Shown here: piece by piece, positions 28,779 to 38,942 of the stretch
Numbering within the stretch: the stretch's first letter is position 1
How the letters are laid out: every line of letters starts with the position of its first letter
DNA from: Pigmentiphaga sp. NML030171
GTDB taxonomy: Bacteria > Pseudomonadota > Gammaproteobacteria > Burkholderiales > Burkholderiaceae_B
NCBI RefSeq assembly: GCF_002188635.1
Contig: NZ_NINX01000032.1
Coordinates: forward strand, 62,001-126,000
Direction: 5' to 3'
Length of the DNA stretch: 64,000 nt
The notes under the pieces: model-generated
The model's input: only the letters and a program-made list of their open reading frames with translations
The model's database searches: none
Told to the model about the DNA's origin: nothing
Translations under genes and position numbers: made by a program

Positions 28779-30595
28779 TCCACACCTCCCAGATACGCTT
28801 CCAGCACGCGCGGATCGCGCTGCACGTCCTCGGGCAAGCCCTCGGCGATCTTCTCTCCGAACTCCATCACCACCACGCGGTCGGCCAGGCCCATGACGAA
28901 ATCCATGTCGTGCTCGACCAGCAGGATGGCCATGCCTTCGGAGCGCAGCGCCTTCAGGGTGTCGGACAGGGCCTGCTTCTCGAGGTAGCGCAGGCCGGCC
29001 GCCGGCTCGTCCAGCAACAGCAGGCAGGGATCGGCGCACAGCGCGCGGGCGATCTCCAGCATGCGCTGCTTGCCCAGCGGCAACGAACCGGCCGCCACGT
29101 GCAGGGCGTCGCCCAGCCCCACGCGCCGGGCCTGCCGCGCCGCCTCGGCCAACAGGCGCGCCTCCTCGCGGCGTTCCAGGTGCAGGCCGCCCAGCACCAG
29201 GCCCGACAGCAGGCCCGGACGCTCCCGCAAGTGGGCGCCCAGCGCGATGTTCTCGATCACGGTCATCTGCGGCAGCAGGCGCACGTGCTGGAACGTGCGG
29301 CCCATGCCCAGCGCGGCGATCTCGCGCGAGGGCCGGCCCGTCACGTCCCGCCCGCGGAAGACCACCTTCCCGGAGGTGGGGTCGTCCACGCCGGACAGCA
29401 GGTTGAACATGGTGCTCTTGCCCGCGCCGTTGGGGCCGATCAGGGCCAGCACCCCGCCGGCGGGGACGGTGAAGCTGATGTCGTTGTTGGCCACCAGCCC
29501 GCCGAAGCGCTTGGTCAGGCCCCGGGCCTCCAATACGACTTCGCCGTGCGCCGGCTGGGCACGCCGCGCCAGCGGCCGCGCTTGCTCGTCGACGGTGCGC
29601 CGGGACTCGGCCAGCGGCAGCCAGCGCCGGGCCAGGCGGACGATCACGGGCCAGAGCCCGTCCGGCGCGCGCTGCAAGGCGACCACGAGCAGGATGCCGA
29701 AGACGATGCTCTCGAAATTGCCCGAGGCGCCCAGGAGGCCGGGCAGCAGGTCCTGCAGCCATTGCTTGAGCATGGTGACCAGGCCGGCGCCGACCAGCGC
29801 GCCCCACACCTGCCCTGCTCCGCCGATGACGGCCATGAACAGGTATTCGATGCCGATATGCAGGCCGAAAGGCGTGGGATTCACGAAGCGCTGCATGTGC
29901 GCATACAGCCAGCCCGAGACGCATGCCAGCAGGGCCGCGATCATGAAGATCGCGATGCGCGAGCGGGCGGTGTTCACCCCCATCGACTCGGCCATCACCA
30001 TGCCGCCCTTCAACGCCCGGATGGCCCGTCCCTCGCGCGAATCGAGCAGGTTGCTGACCAGCAGCATGGCCAGCAGCAGGATCGCCCAGATCAGCCAGAA
30101 CAGGTGCCGGCCCTTGGACAGGTCCAGCCCGAGGATCGAAATGGGCGGCAGGCCGGACAGCCCGGTATGGCCCCCCAGAAAATCCAGCGTCCCGAACAGG
30201 AAGTACAGGCTCAGCCCCCAGGCGATGGTGCCCAGCGGCAGATAGTGCCCGGACAGGCGCAGCGCGATCGCGCCCAGCACCCACGCGGCCACCGCGGTGA
30301 CCACCAGGCCGGCCAGCAACCCCAACCAGGGCGAGCCGCCCAGCCACGCGAAGGCTGGCGGCAGCGTGGCGATGGATAGCCAGGCACTGGTGTAGGCGCC
30401 CAGGCCGACGAAGGCCGCCTGGCCGAAAGAAGTCACCCCGCCCACGCCGGTCAGCAGCACCAGCCCCAGCGCCACCAGCGCGTACAAGCCGATGTAGTTC
30501 AGCAGCGTGACGGTGAACTCGGACATCCCGAACACGGCGGCGACGAGCAGGACAAGGCCGGCGCCGACGAACCAGATGGGGCGCAGCCGCATCAT
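28775..30595 (-). CDS. livM: LivM-LivG fusion: ABC permease joined to ATPase
   Basis: A single 606-residue open frame. Residues 1 to about 330 form a LivM permease (about nine helices; [19 protein letters not shown]). After a linker ([20 protein letters not shown]) residues about 355-606 form a LivG ATPase with Walker [10 protein letters not shown], a degenerate signature region [10 protein letters not shown] (LSxGxQ-type loop altered), Walker [12 protein letters not shown] and H-loop VEHDMDFVM. Such fusions occur in some Burkholderiales. It overlaps livH by 4 bp upstream (ATGA). Confidence 0.93.
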   Translation of the reverse strand: MMRLRPIWFVGAGLVLLVAAVFGMSEFTVTLLNYIGLYALVALGLVLLTGVGGVTSFGQAAFVGLGAYTSAWLSIATLPPAFAWLGGSPWLGLLAGLVVTAVAAWVLGAIALRLSGHYLPLGTIAWGLSLYFLFGTLDFLGGHTGLSGLPPISILGLDLSKGRHLFWLIWAILLLAMLLVSNLLDSREGRAIRALKGGMVMAESMGVNTARSRIAIFMIAALLACVSGWLYAHMQRFVNPTPFGLHIGIEYLFMAVIGGAGQVWGALVGAGLVTMLKQWLQDLLPGLLGASGNFESIVFGILLVVALQRAPDGLWPVIVRLARRWLPLAESRRTVDEQARPLARRAQPAHGEVVLEARGLTKRFGGLVANNDISFTVPAGGVLALIGPNGAGKSTMFNLLSGVDDPTSGKVVFRGRDVTGRPSREIAALGMGRTFQHVRLLPQMTVIENIALGAHLRERPGLLSGLVLGGLHLERREEARLLAEAARQARRVGLGDALHVAAGSLPLGKQRMLEIARALCADPCLLLLDEPAAGLRYLEKQALSDTLKALRSEGMAILLVEHDMDFVMGLADRVVVMEFGEKIAEGLPEDVQRDPRVLEAYLGGVE

Positions 30596-31626
30596 TCTTC
30601 CTCCACGTGACGCGAGGCGAGCGAGCGCCAGATCAGCACCGGGATGATCAGCGTGAACACGATGACTTCCTTGTAGGCGCTGGCCGCGAACGACGAAAAG
30701 GCCTCCAGCAGGCCCACCAGCACCGCGCCGGCGGCGGCCAGCGGATAGCTGGCGAGGCCGGCGATGATGGCGGCGACGAAGCCCTTCAGGCCGATCAGGA
30801 AGCCGGTGTCGTAGTAGATGGTCGTGATGGGCGCGATGAGGATGCCCGAGAACGCTCCGATCAAGGCGCACAGCGTGAAGCAGAGCTTGCCGGCCAGGCT
30901 GGTCGGAATGCCCATCAGGCGGGCGCCGACCCGGTTCACCGCCGTGGCGCGCAGGGCCTTGCCATACAGCGTCCGGCCGAACAGCACGGTCAGCGCCAGG
31001 ATGAGGGCGATCGACGAACCGATCACCCACAGCGTCTGGGCCGAGACCGGAATGCCACCCAGCTCGATGCCGCCATCGGTGAACGGCGAAGTGCGCGCTC
31101 CTTCGGCGCCGAAGAACAGCAGCCCCAGCCCCACCATGGCCACGTGCACCGCCACCGAGACGATCAGCAGCACCAGGACGCTGCTCTCGGCCACCGGCTG
31201 GAAGGCCAGGCGCCAGACCATGGGGCCCATCGGCACCACCACCAGCAGCGCGAACAGGATCTGCACGGCCAGCGGCATTTGCTGGAAATCGACGAAACGC
31301 GCGGCGGCGAAGATCAATGCGGGATAGAGCAGGTTCCAGCCGGCGGCCCGCGGAACGGCACGCCAGTCCTGGCGCCGCCACGCGGTCCACAGCTCCACCA
31401 GCATGACGGCGCACCCGCCCATGGCCAGCAGCCAGACCGTTCCCGGCAACTGGCCGGCCTGCAAGCCCGCCAGGGTCAGGGCCCCCCAGGCGACGAACTC
31501 GCCCTGGGGAATGAAGATCACGCGCGTGACCGTGAAGGCCAGCACCAGCGCCATCCCCAGCAACGCATAGATGGCGCCGTTGACGACACCGTCCTGGATC
31601 AGGAAAAGGGCGATCTGTAAATCCAT
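30592..31626 (-). CDS. livH: Branched-chain amino acid ABC importer permease LivH
   Basis: A 344-residue inner-membrane permease with about eight helices. The family motif is visible in [20 protein letters not shown] near the N-terminus, and the C-terminal coupling region contains [19 protein letters not shown]. It forms the channel with LivM. The protein is longer than E. coli LivH (308) because of an enlarged loop around residues 75-105. Second gene of the operon after the binding protein (45-bp gap). Confidence 0.92.
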   Translation of the reverse strand: MDLQIALFLIQDGVVNGAIYALLGMALVLAFTVTRVIFIPQGEFVAWGALTLAGLQAGQLPGTVWLLAMGGCAVMLVELWTAWRRQDWRAVPRAAGWNLLYPALIFAAARFVDFQQMPLAVQILFALLVVVPMGPMVWRLAFQPVAESSVLVLLIVSVAVHVAMVGLGLLFFGAEGARTSPFTDGGIELGGIPVSAQTLWVIGSSIALILALTVLFGRTLYGKALRATAVNRVGARLMGIPTSLAGKLCFTLCALIGAFSGILIAPITTIYYDTGFLIGLKGFVAAIIAGLASYPLAAAGAVLVGLLEAFSSFAASAYKEVIVFTLIIPVLIWRSLASRHVEEE

Positions 31627-31671
31627 GTCAGCTCCGGCAGGGCCGGAGATCCGCCCTGGTCCACCAGAAAA

Positions 31672-32820
31672 TTACTTGATCAGCTTCCAGCCACCGTTTT
31701 CGATCACGACCATGACGCGGGAACGGTTGTCCAGGCCGACGTGGTCCGTGGGGCTCATGTTGAATACCCCGTGCGCGCCCGCCACGTTCTTGACGTTCTC
31801 CAGCGCGTCGCGCAGGGCCGCGCGGAACTCCGGCGTGCCCGGCTGCGCCTTCTTCAGGGCGACGGGGACGGCCGCCTCGATCAGCTTGCCGGCATCCCAG
31901 GCGTGGGCGCCGAAGGTGGACACCGAGCCCTTGCCGTAGGTCGCCTCGTACTTCTGCACGTACTCGGTGGCCGAGGCCTTGACCGGATTGTCCGCCGGCA
32001 ACTGGGCCGACACCAGCACCGGACCCGCGGGCAGGAAGGTGCCTTCGATGTCCTTGCCGCCCACGCGCAGGAAGTCGTTGTTGGCCACGCCGTGGGTCTG
32101 GTAGTACGTGCCGCGGTAGCCGCGCTCCTTCAGCGTCTTCTGGGGCAGCGCGGCAGGGGTGCCGGCACCGGCGATCAGCACGGCGTCGGGCTTGGCGGCG
32201 ATCATCTTCAGCACCTGGCCGGTCACCGACGTATCGGTACGGTTATAGCGCTCGTTGGTCAGCACCTTGATGCCGGCGGCCTGGGCCGCCTTCGAGAATT
32301 CCTGGTACCAGCCCTCGCCGTAGGCGTCCGCGAAGCCGATGAAGGCCACCGACTTGATCTTCTGGCCCTGCATGTGCTCGACGATGGCCTTGGCCATCTC
32401 GGCATCGTTCTGGGGCGTCTTGAAGGCCCAGCGCTTCTTGACGTCCTGGGGTTCGACGATGACGGCCGAGGCGGCCATGGACACCACCGGGGTACCGGTT
32501 TCGGCGGCAACGTCGACCATTGCCAGCGAGTTCGGCGTGATGGTCGAACCGACCATCACGTCGACCTTGTCCTCGGTCACGAAACGGCGGGCGTTCTTGA
32601 CCGCCGTCGTGGTGTCGCTGGCGTCGTCCAGCACGATGTAGTTGACCTTCTGGCCCGCGATGGTCTTGGGCATCAGGGCGAAGGTGTTCTTCTCGGGAAT
32701 GCCGAGCGAGGCGGCCGGGCCCGTGGCCGAGACGTTGACGCCCACGGTGATGTCGGCCTGCGCGGCGGCGGCGAAAACGCCAAGGCCCACGGCCAGGGCC
32801 AGTTTGTTCAAGGAAAACAT
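31672..32820 (-). CDS. livK: Branched-chain amino acid ABC importer binding protein
   Basis: A 382-residue periplasmic Leu/Ile/Val-type binding protein. Signal peptide MFSLNKLALAVGLGVFAAAAQA, mature start at ADITVGVNVS. Ligand-lobe motifs GSTITPNSLAMVDVA and AFIGFADAYGEGW are typical. The actual ligand may differ: many such paralogues bind aromatic acids or amides. The start at 32820 has the best signal peptide; M at 32832 is the alternative. First gene of the liv operon. Confidence 0.93.
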   Translation of the reverse strand: MFSLNKLALAVGLGVFAAAAQADITVGVNVSATGPAASLGIPEKNTFALMPKTIAGQKVNYIVLDDASDTTTAVKNARRFVTEDKVDVMVGSTITPNSLAMVDVAAETGTPVVSMAASAVIVEPQDVKKRWAFKTPQNDAEMAKAIVEHMQGQKIKSVAFIGFADAYGEGWYQEFSKAAQAAGIKVLTNERYNRTDTSVTGQVLKMIAAKPDAVLIAGAGTPAALPQKTLKERGYRGTYYQTHGVANNDFLRVGGKDIEGTFLPAGPVLVSAQLPADNPVKASATEYVQKYEATYGKGSVSTFGAHAWDAGKLIEAAVPVALKKAQPGTPEFRAALRDALENVKNVAGAHGVFNMSPTDHVGLDNRSRVMVVIENGGWKLIK

Positions 32821-32895
32821 GAAGGTCCCCATTGTGCTTGTTCTGGAACCGAACCCCCGCCCCGGCCGCGCGGGCGGCACCGGGGCACGGCGGGT

Positions 32896-33660
32896 TCAGA
32901 CTTTCTCGATGGCGGTCGAATCCGATTCCCGGCTCTTGACGAAGCGGGCCGCCACCAGGCCCAGTTCGTAGAGCACGCATAAAGGTACCGCCAACAAGAA
33001 CTGGCTGACAACATCCGGCGGCGTGACGACGGCCGCCAGCACGAACGCGCCGACGACGACGTAGCCGCGCGCCGCGGACAGCTTGGCCACCGTGGTCACC
33101 CCGGTCTTGACCAGCAGCACCACCGCCACCGGCACCTCGAAGGTCAGGCCGAAGGCCAGGAACATCGTCATGACGAAGTTCAGGTAGGCCTCGATGTCAG
33201 GCGCCGGCGTGATCGACTGCGGCGCGAAGGTGGCGATGAAGTGGAAAACGGTCTTGAAGACCACGAAATAGCAGAAGGCCATGCCGGACAGGAACAGCAC
33301 GGTGCTGGACACGATCAGCGGCAGGGCCAGCCTCTTCTCGTGCTGGTAGAGGCCCGGCGCGACGAAGGCCCAGGCCTGGTACAGCACGAAGGGCAGCGCG
33401 AGCACGAAGGACGCCAGCAGCGTGACCTTGACCGGCACCATGAAGGGCGTGATGACGCCGGTGGCGATCATGCGCGTGCCGGGCGGCAGGGTCGCCAGCA
33501 TGGGCTGGGCCAGCACGTCGTAGATCGCCGAGGCGCCGGGATAAAGGAACAGCACGATGAAGACGGCCACGACCGCGATGATGGCCTTCAGCAAGCGGTC
33601 GCGCAGCTCCACCAGGTGGGAGATGAAGCTGTCTTCCTGCGATACGTCTTTGTCAGTCAC
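32896..33660 (-). CDS. tatC: Sec-independent translocase subunit TatC
   Basis: A 254-residue inner-membrane protein with six helices. The N-terminus holds SFISHLVELRDRLLKAI, the twin-arginine recognition region with conserved Glu and Arg. FVAPGLYQHEKR is the conserved loop. TatC is the receptor for folded twin-arginine substrates such as the Rieske protein of this window. Its start overlaps tatB by 4 bp. Confidence 0.97.
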   Translation of the reverse strand: MTDKDVSQEDSFISHLVELRDRLLKAIIAVVAVFIVLFLYPGASAIYDVLAQPMLATLPPGTRMIATGVITPFMVPVKVTLLASFVLALPFVLYQAWAFVAPGLYQHEKRLALPLIVSSTVLFLSGMAFCYFVVFKTVFHFIATFAPQSITPAPDIEAYLNFVMTMFLAFGLTFEVPVAVVLLVKTGVTTVAKLSAARGYVVVGAFVLAAVVTPPDVVSQFLLAVPLCVLYELGLVAARFVKSRESDSTAIEKV

Positions 33661-34268
33661 GTTCTTTCACGTACCGTCGAAGCCTCGGCCGGCTGGCCGG
33701 CGGCGGGTTGATCGGCGGACGACGGCAACAGGTCCGGCGGAAACAGCGAGCCCTGCGCGAGGTCCTGCTCGGACGGCGCTTCCTGGGCGGCGGCCGGTTC
33801 GGCCCCCTCCGGCTGCGCGGACGAGGCCGCCGGAGCGGCGGGCCCGGCGGCCGGTCCCGTGAAGGGCGCCTCGACCGCCGGAGCAGCTTGGGCGGCCGGC
33901 GCGTCGAGCGCGGACGCCTCGGCGGGGGCGGCCGGCTCCTGTGTCCCCGTCGCCGCATCCTTCACGTCGCGGGCGGCCCCCTCGACGGTCTGCTGGACCT
34001 CGTTGAGCCCCTTGTGCAGTTCCTCGACGTTGGTCTTGACCGTGGTCTCGAGCGAACGGGCCGCGTCTTCCATTTCCTTGCGCAGGTTGCGCAATTCCTC
34101 GAGCTCCATCTCGCGGCGGATGTCGCTCTTGACGTCGTTGACGTAGCGCTGCGCCCGGCCCAGCAGGTGGCCGATGGTACGCGCCACCTTGGGCAGCCGC
34201 TCGGGCCCGATGACGATGAGCGCCACCACGCCTATGGTGAGAAGCTCGGTAAAGCTGACGTCGAACAT
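33657..34268 (-). CDS. tatB: Sec-independent translocase subunit TatB
   Basis: A 203-residue protein. The N-terminal helix MFDVSFTELLTIGVVALIVIGPERLP, with the Glu8 and GPERLP hinge, is diagnostic. An amphipathic helix and a long disordered Ala/Pro/Glu tail (about 95-203) follow, longer than E. coli TatB (171). It works with TatC as substrate receptor. A repeat module separates it from tatA. Confidence 0.96.
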   Translation of the reverse strand: MFDVSFTELLTIGVVALIVIGPERLPKVARTIGHLLGRAQRYVNDVKSDIRREMELEELRNLRKEMEDAARSLETTVKTNVEELHKGLNEVQQTVEGAARDVKDAATGTQEPAAPAEASALDAPAAQAAPAVEAPFTGPAAGPAAPAASSAQPEGAEPAAAQEAPSEQDLAQGSLFPPDLLPSSADQPAAGQPAEASTVRERT

Positions 34269-34286
34269 TCAGCGCCTATGGGAACA

Positions 34287-34363
34287 CCCCCTACGCCCTG
34301 ACGGGCGCCCCCTCAAGGGGGCGGCACTGGCGGACCGGCAGAGCCGGATCCGCGGTGCCCTGG
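34287..34363. repeat. Single intergenic module between tatB and tatA
   Basis: One copy of the about 80-bp module: CCCCCTACG end at the left, then a CCCC...GGGG hairpin, a GGCGGACCGGC/GCCGGATCCGC stem and a final CCTGG. It widens the tatA-tatB gap to 161 bp. This is the one copy in the window whose CCCCCTACG end faces the 5' end of a gene (tatB). Confidence 0.85.
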
Positions 34364-34429
34364 AGTGGGTCGGTTATCTTGGCGCGGGGCGCCTTCGTGT
34401 TGATGATGGATCTGGAGGGGAAACCCCTG

Positions 34430-34669
34430 TCAGGTCCGTTCTTTTTCTTTGGCTTCCACGTCGATGGTGTCGGCGGAGACGCGCTTGGGGTCGGCGGACG
34501 TGGTTTCCGGGTTGGAGGCCGCGGCGTCGCCGCCTTCCTTCATCCCTTCCTTGAATCCCTTCACGGCGCCGCCCAGGTCTTGCCCGAGGTTCTTCAGTTT
34601 CTTGGTGCCGAAGATCAGAACCACGATCACCAGGACAACCAGCCAGTGCCAAATGCTAAAGCTACCCAT
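34430..34669 (-). CDS. tatA: Sec-independent translocase subunit TatA
   Basis: A 79-residue protein. N-terminal helix [21 protein letters not shown], then the [21 protein letters not shown] amphipathic helix and an acidic tail. TatA oligomers form the passage for folded proteins. The start at 34669 gives the standard MGSFS N-terminus; an ATG four codons upstream is unlikely. First of the tat genes here, following the HIT gene by 61 bp. Confidence 0.97.
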   Translation of the reverse strand: MGSFSIWHWLVVLVIVVLIFGTKKLKNLGQDLGGAVKGFKEGMKEGGDAAASNPETTSADPKRVSADTIDVEAKEKERT

Positions 34670-34730
34670 TACATGCTCCACGCCTTGCGGCGGAAAATCG
34701 TCCAGTCAATAGAGGCGGAAATCGCCCGGC

Positions 34731-35084
34731 TCAGTCGCGCTTCCAGGGGCGGGGACCGCCTATCACGTGGTAGTGCAGGTGCGGCACTTCCTGTCCACCG
34801 TCCGCGCCGTTGTTGGCCATCAGACGGAATCCCCCTTCCGGGCCGGGGCGGCAGCCCTGTTCGAGCGCCAGGCGGGGAATCAGAACCTGCATTCTACCCA
34901 ACAGCGGCACGTCGCTCGCGGCCACGTCCTGCAGCGATGGAACGTGCCGCTTGGGAATGACCAGGAAGTGTACCGGCGCGATGGGATTGATGTCGTGGAA
35001 GGCGAAGATCTCGTCGTCTTCGTAGACCTTGCGCGAGGGGATTTCCCCACGCGCGATCTTGCAGAAAATACAGTTGTCGCTCAT
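34731..35084 (-). CDS. HIT-family nucleotide-binding protein (HinT-like)
   Basis: A 117-residue histidine-triad hydrolase. N-terminal CIFCKIARGEIPS (a zinc-type CxxC) and the triad HLHYHV near the C-terminus. HinT proteins hydrolyse nucleoside phosphoramidates and aminoacyl-AMP. Starts right after hisE (stop and start separated by 1 bp), so it belongs to the his-tat transcription unit. The ATG at 35084 (MSDNCIFC) gives the family start. Confidence 0.94.
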   Translation of the reverse strand: MSDNCIFCKIARGEIPSRKVYEDDEIFAFHDINPIAPVHFLVIPKRHVPSLQDVAASDVPLLGRMQVLIPRLALEQGCRPGPEGGFRLMANNGADGGQEVPHLHYHVIGGPRPWKRD

Positions 35085-35085
35085 C

Positions 35086-35427
35086 TCATTGTTTCGGGGC
35101 ATTGCCGGCTCGGGCGGCTTTTTCATCCAAACCCGACAGGCCTTCGCGCCGCGCGAGCTCGGCGACGACCTGTTCGGGACGCAAACCGTAATACTCCAGC
35201 ATGACGAGGCAATGAAACCAGAGATCGGCTGTCTCGTAAATGATCTTTTCCGGCACGCCGTCCTTGGCCGCCATCACGGTCTCGGTGGCTTCCTCGCCGA
35301 TCTTCTTGAGGATGCCGTCGGGCCCCTTGCTGAGCAGGCGGGCCACGTAGGAGGTCTCGGGCGAGCCGCCCCGGTCTGGCCGGCGGCTGGCGATGGTGTC
35401 GGCCAGTTGCACCAGGAAATCGTTCAT
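35086..35427 (-). CDS. hisE: Phosphoribosyl-ATP diphosphatase HisE
   Basis: A 113-residue MazG-like all-helical enzyme for the second step of histidine synthesis (PR-ATP to PR-AMP). Conserved acidic cluster [16 protein letters not shown] and [13 protein letters not shown] are seen. Encoded separately from hisI, with a 4-bp overlap (ATGA), unlike the HisIE fusion of E. coli. Confidence 0.96.
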   Translation of the reverse strand: MNDFLVQLADTIASRRPDRGGSPETSYVARLLSKGPDGILKKIGEEATETVMAAKDGVPEKIIYETADLWFHCLVMLEYYGLRPEQVVAELARREGLSGLDEKAARAGNAPKQ

Positions 35428-35849
35428 TTGTAGATGCTCTCCGGGTCCTTCAGCACCGGGTCGGTCTCGACCCAGTGCGCGCCGCCCTCGGTTTCCAGGC
35501 GGCGGTAGAAGCAGCGCTCGCGGCCGGTATGGCAGGCGATCCCGCCCACCTGTTCGACCCGCAGCAGCACCACGTCGCCGTCGCAGTCGAGCCGGATCTC
35601 GCGCACGCGCTGGACGTGGCCCGATTCCTCGCCCTTGCGCCAGAGACGGTTGCGCGAGCGCGACCAGTAGGTGGCGTTGCCGGTGCGCAGCGTCTCGCGC
35701 AGCGATTCGCGGTTCAGGAAGGCGAACATGATGACCTTGTCGGTCGTGGCGTCCTGCGCGATGCCGGGCACCAGGCCGTTGTCGTCGTAGACGATGGCGT
35801 CCAGCCAGGCTTCCTGGTCGGTGGAGAGAGTCCGGGGTGCGGTATCCAT
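35424..35849 (-). CDS. hisI: Phosphoribosyl-AMP cyclohydrolase HisI
   Basis: A 141-residue zinc enzyme that opens the adenine ring of PR-AMP (third step). Seen: [30 protein letters not shown] (Mg-binding acidic residues and Cys) and [15 protein letters not shown] (zinc cysteines). Overlaps hisF by 1 bp (TGATG). The start at 35849 follows from this coupling and the family length. Confidence 0.96.
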   Translation of the reverse strand: MDTAPRTLSTDQEAWLDAIVYDDNGLVPGIAQDATTDKVIMFAFLNRESLRETLRTGNATYWSRSRNRLWRKGEESGHVQRVREIRLDCDGDVVLLRVEQVGGIACHTGRERCFYRRLETEGGAHWVETDPVLKDPESIYK

Positions 35850-36625
35850 CAGTCGTCCAGCCTCATGCGTATGCCGCGGTCGGCCATGAAGCGCTTGGCC
35901 TCCTGCACCGTGTGTTGCCCGTAGTGGAAGATGCTGGCGGCCAGCACCGCATCGGCATGGCCCTCGGTGATGCCGTCCGCCAGGTCCTTGAGCGAACCGA
36001 CACCGCCGGAGGCGATGACGGGAATGGCCACGGCGTCGGACACCGCGCGCGTCAGCGCGAGGTCGAAGCCCGACCGGGTGCCGTCGCGGTCCATGCTGGT
36101 CAGCAGGATCTCGCCCGCGCCGTACTCGGCCATCTTGCGCGCCCATTGCACGGCATCCAGCCCGGTGGCGTTGCGCCCGCCATGCGTGAAGACCTCCCAG
36201 CGCGGCGCCTCGCCCTCGCCCGACACCCGCTTGGCGTCGATGGCGACCACGATGCACTGGGCGCCGTAGCGGCTGGAGGCCTCGCGCACCAGGTCGGGGT
36301 TGGTCACGGCCGAGGTATTGATGCCCACCTTGTCGGCGCCCGCGTTCAACAGCCGGCGCACATCCGCCACCTGCCGCACGCCGCCGCCCACGGTCAACGG
36401 AATGAACACCTGCGAGGCGACCTGTTCGATCACGGACAGGATGATGTCGCGCTGATCGCTCGACGCCGTGATGTCCAGGAACGTGATCTCGTCCGCGCCC
36501 TGGTCGTCATAGCGGCGCGCGATCTCCACCGGATCCCCGGCATCGACCAGATTCACGAAATTGATTCCCTTGACCACGCGACCAGCAGTCACGTCCAGAC
36601 AAGGGATAATACGACGCGTCAACAT
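35849..36625 (-). CDS. hisF: Imidazole glycerol phosphate synthase cyclase subunit HisF
   Basis: A 258-residue TIM barrel that, with HisH, makes imidazole glycerol phosphate and AICAR. Catalytic Asp in [16 protein letters not shown] and Asp in [12 protein letters not shown]; phosphate loops [11 protein letters not shown] and IASGGVGSL. The start at 36625 ([12 protein letters not shown]) is the family start, with GGAA upstream. The gap 36626-36804 to hisA holds a repeat module. Confidence 0.97.
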   Translation of the reverse strand: MLTRRIIPCLDVTAGRVVKGINFVNLVDAGDPVEIARRYDDQGADEITFLDITASSDQRDIILSVIEQVASQVFIPLTVGGGVRQVADVRRLLNAGADKVGINTSAVTNPDLVREASSRYGAQCIVVAIDAKRVSGEGEAPRWEVFTHGGRNATGLDAVQWARKMAEYGAGEILLTSMDRDGTRSGFDLALTRAVSDAVAIPVIASGGVGSLKDLADGITEGHADAVLAASIFHYGQHTVQEAKRFMADRGIRMRLDD

Positions 36626-36744
36626 CACAGAATTCCAAAAACACACGTTGCCGGGCGCAGAATCCCTCCGCCCAACCACTACGATACGCCCATTCCCAAG
36701 AACGCAGCCCACCTTGGGCACCGCGGATCAGCGCGGTTGTTCCT

Positions 36745-36821
36745 CCAGGATGCGGTGGATCCGGCTCCGCCGGTCCACCCGCATCGCCCCCTGGGGGGCG
36801 CCCGTCAGGGCGTAGGGGGGG
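36745..36821. repeat. Single intergenic module running into the 3' end of hisA
   Basis: Module with the CCCCCTACG end at 36821 (minus orientation) and the CCTGG-type inner end at the left. Its last 17 bp code for the C-terminal residues and stop codon of hisA. A partial inner-end piece (CACCGCGGATC) at 36719-36729 suggests a decayed second copy. Confidence 0.85.
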
Positions 36822-37557
36822 TACCTAGTTCATCGGCACGAGCCTGCGCCGCCTGGAAATCCAGCGTGCCCTCGTAGATGCTGCGGCCCAGGATGGCGCC
36901 TTCCACGCCTTCGTCCTCGACGGCGCAGAGCTGCTCGATATCGGTCAGGTTGGCGATGCCGCCCGAGGCGATGACCGGGATGCGCACGTGCTGGGCCAGC
37001 TTGACCGTGGCCTCGACGTTGACGCCCGACAGCATGCCGTCGCGGCCGATGTCGGTGTAGATGATGGACGAGCAGCCGTAGTCCTCGAACTTCTTGGCAA
37101 GGTCGGTCACGTCGTGGCCGGTCAGCTTGCTCCAGCCGTCGGTGGCCACCTTGCCGTCCTTGGCATCCAGGCCGACGATGATCTGGCCGGGGAAGGCACT
37201 GCACGCGTCATGCAGGAACCCGGGGTTCTTGACCGCGGCGGTGCCGATGATCACGTAGGAAATGCCGTTGTCCAGGTAGCGCTCGATGGTGTCGAGGTCG
37301 CGGATGCCGCCGCCGATCTGCACCGGGATGTCATCGCCCACGGCGTCGAGGATGGCCTTGATGGAGGCCTCGTTCTTGGGTTTTCCGGCCACGGCGCCGT
37401 TCAGGTCCACCAGGTGGAGGCGGCGCGCGCCCTGCTCCAGCCAGTGGGCGGCCATGGCGGCGGGCTCTTCGGAAAACACGGTGGCATCGTCGAGATCGCC
37501 CTGGCGCAGGCGGACACAACGACCGTCTTTGAGATCAATCGCGGGAATGAGGAGCAT
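36805..37557 (-). CDS. hisA: Phosphoribosylformimino-AICAR-P isomerase HisA
   Basis: A 250-residue TIM-barrel isomerase (fourth step). [21 protein letters not shown] with the catalytic Asp, and [12 protein letters not shown] with the second Asp; [11 protein letters not shown] and IASGGIANL bind phosphates. The last residues, GTPPTP, are encoded by the adjoining repeat module, which also supplies the TGA; homologues normally end near ADEL. The enzyme should be unaffected since the extension follows the barrel. Confidence 0.97.
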   Translation of the reverse strand: MLLIPAIDLKDGRCVRLRQGDLDDATVFSEEPAAMAAHWLEQGARRLHLVDLNGAVAGKPKNEASIKAILDAVGDDIPVQIGGGIRDLDTIERYLDNGISYVIIGTAAVKNPGFLHDACSAFPGQIIVGLDAKDGKVATDGWSKLTGHDVTDLAKKFEDYGCSSIIYTDIGRDGMLSGVNVEATVKLAQHVRIPVIASGGIANLTDIEQLCAVEDEGVEGAILGRSIYEGTLDFQAAQARADELGTPPTP

Positions 37558-37638
37558 GGCGAATCAGGATGTCGTTCGAATCAGTGGCGCTAACTGGGCT
37601 GCGGGACGGAAAAAGGGGGCCTTGTCGGCTAACGGGAC

Positions 37639-38271
37639 TCACGGGTTCCACCGCACGAAATTCTGGTAGATACGCAGGCCCGCCCCTGCGCTTTTCTCAG
37701 GGTGAAACTGAGTTGCGAAGATGTTATCTCTGGCTACCGCGCAGGTAAAGGCGACCCCGTAATCGGATTGACCGGCAATTACCCCTAGATCGGCGGGGGC
37801 CACATAGTAGCTGTGCACGAAGTAGAAATAGGTGTCGTCGGCCACGCCGTCCCACAGGGGATGGGACAAGGTCTGCCGCACGCGGTTCCAGCCCATGTGG
37901 GGCACCTTCAGCCGTTCGGGCCCCTGGAAGGCCGGGCCGGCGAAGCGCACGACCTGCCCTTCGAAGATGCCCAGGCCGTCGGCCGGCCCTTCCTCGCTGC
38001 GCTGGAACAGCATCTGTTCGCCCACGCACACGCCCAACAGGGGCTTGCTGCGGGACGCCTCGACCACCGCCTCGCGCAGGCCGGTTTCCTCGAGGTAGCG
38101 CATGCAGTCGGGCATGGCGCCCTGCCCCGGGAACACGACCCGGTCGGCCGCGCGCACGCCAGCCGCATCGCTGCAGATGCGCACCTCGGCCTCGGGCGCG
38201 ACGTGTTCCAGCGCCCGGGCGACCGAGCGCAGGTTGCCCATGCCGTAGTCGACGATGGCTATGCGCGTCAT
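37639..38271 (-). CDS. hisH: Imidazole glycerol phosphate synthase glutaminase subunit HisH
   Basis: A 210-residue class I glutamine amidotransferase supplying ammonia to HisF. Nucleophile Cys in GVCVGEQML (E. coli-type GICLGMQ), His and Glu in [10 protein letters not shown]. The start at 38271 ([17 protein letters not shown]) is canonical. Order hisB-hisH-hisA-hisF-hisI-hisE is preserved. Confidence 0.96.
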   Translation of the reverse strand: MTRIAIVDYGMGNLRSVARALEHVAPEAEVRICSDAAGVRAADRVVFPGQGAMPDCMRYLEETGLREAVVEASRSKPLLGVCVGEQMLFQRSEEGPADGLGIFEGQVVRFAGPAFQGPERLKVPHMGWNRVRQTLSHPLWDGVADDTYFYFVHSYYVAPADLGVIAGQSDYGVAFTCAVARDNIFATQFHPEKSAGAGLRIYQNFVRWNP

Positions 38272-38354
38272 GTCAGCTCCGCCGGGCCGCCCCAAGGGGC
38301 TGACACGCCGCCCCGGGGGGCAGCGAACGTAGTGAGCGTGGGGGCTGTTCTCAT
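38272..38354. repeat. GC-rich hairpin element between hisB and hisH
   Basis: GTCAGC (38272-38277) can pair with GCTGAC (38299-38304), enclosing CCCC-AA-GGGG, followed by a CCCCGGGGGG palindrome and GAACGTAGTGAGCGTGGGGG. It is unlike the eight modules described elsewhere. Similar GAACGTAGTGAGCG strings are common between genes in Bordetella-group genomes; this is the only copy I found here. Confidence 0.5.
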
Positions 38355-38942
38355 CTAGAGGACTCCCTTGGTCGAGGGCACGGTGCCGCCGGCGCGCGGA
38401 TCGACTTCCAGCGCCATGCGCAGCGCCCGGCCGAAGGCCTTGAACACCGTCTCGCACTGATGGTGGGCGTTGACGCCCCGCAGGTTGTCGATGTGCAGCG
38501 TCACCAGGGCGTGGTTGACGAAGCCCTGGAAGAACTCGCGCGTCAGGTCGACGTCGAACTGGCCGATCATCGCGCGCGTGAAGGGAACGTGGAACTCCAG
38601 GCCGGGGCGGCCCGAGAAATCCACCACCACGCGCGAGAGCGCCTCGTCCAGCGGCACGTAGGCATGGCCGTAGCGGCGGATGCCGGCCTTGTTGCCGACC
38701 GCCTTGGCCACGGCCTGGCCGAGCGTGATGCCGACGTCCTCGACCGTGTGGTGCGCGTCGATGTGCAGGTCGCCGTCGGCCACGACGTCGATGTCGATCA
38801 GGCCATGGCGCACGATCTGGTCGAGCATGTGGTCCAGGAACGGCACGCCGGTCTGCAGGTTCTGCTTGCCGGTGCCGTCGAGGTTGACGACCGCGCGGAT
38901 GCGCGTTTCGTTGGTGTTGCGGGTGATCTCGGCGGTACGCAT
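38355..38942 (-). CDS. hisB: Imidazoleglycerol-phosphate dehydratase HisB
   Basis: A 195-residue manganese enzyme (step six). Duplicated metal motifs: [16 protein letters not shown] and [18 protein letters not shown]. It is the monofunctional form, without the N-terminal histidinol-phosphatase domain of enteric HisB. The start at 38942 ([15 protein letters not shown]) matches the family. It follows hisD by 38 bp, where hisC is usually found in related genomes. Confidence 0.97.
   Translation of the reverse strand: MRTAEITRNTNETRIRAVVNLDGTGKQNLQTGVPFLDHMLDQIVRHGLIDIDVVADGDLHIDAHHTVEDVGITLGQAVAKAVGNKAGIRRYGHAYVPLDEALSRVVVDFSGRPGLEFHVPFTRAMIGQFDVDLTREFFQGFVNHALVTLHIDNLRGVNAHHQCETVFKAFGRALRMALEVDPRAGGTVPSTKGVL

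Noticed and set aside
28032-30347. A 771-codon minus-strand frame
   Set aside because: Only its last 248 codons are real (livF). The rest is an off-frame reading of the LivM-LivG gene.
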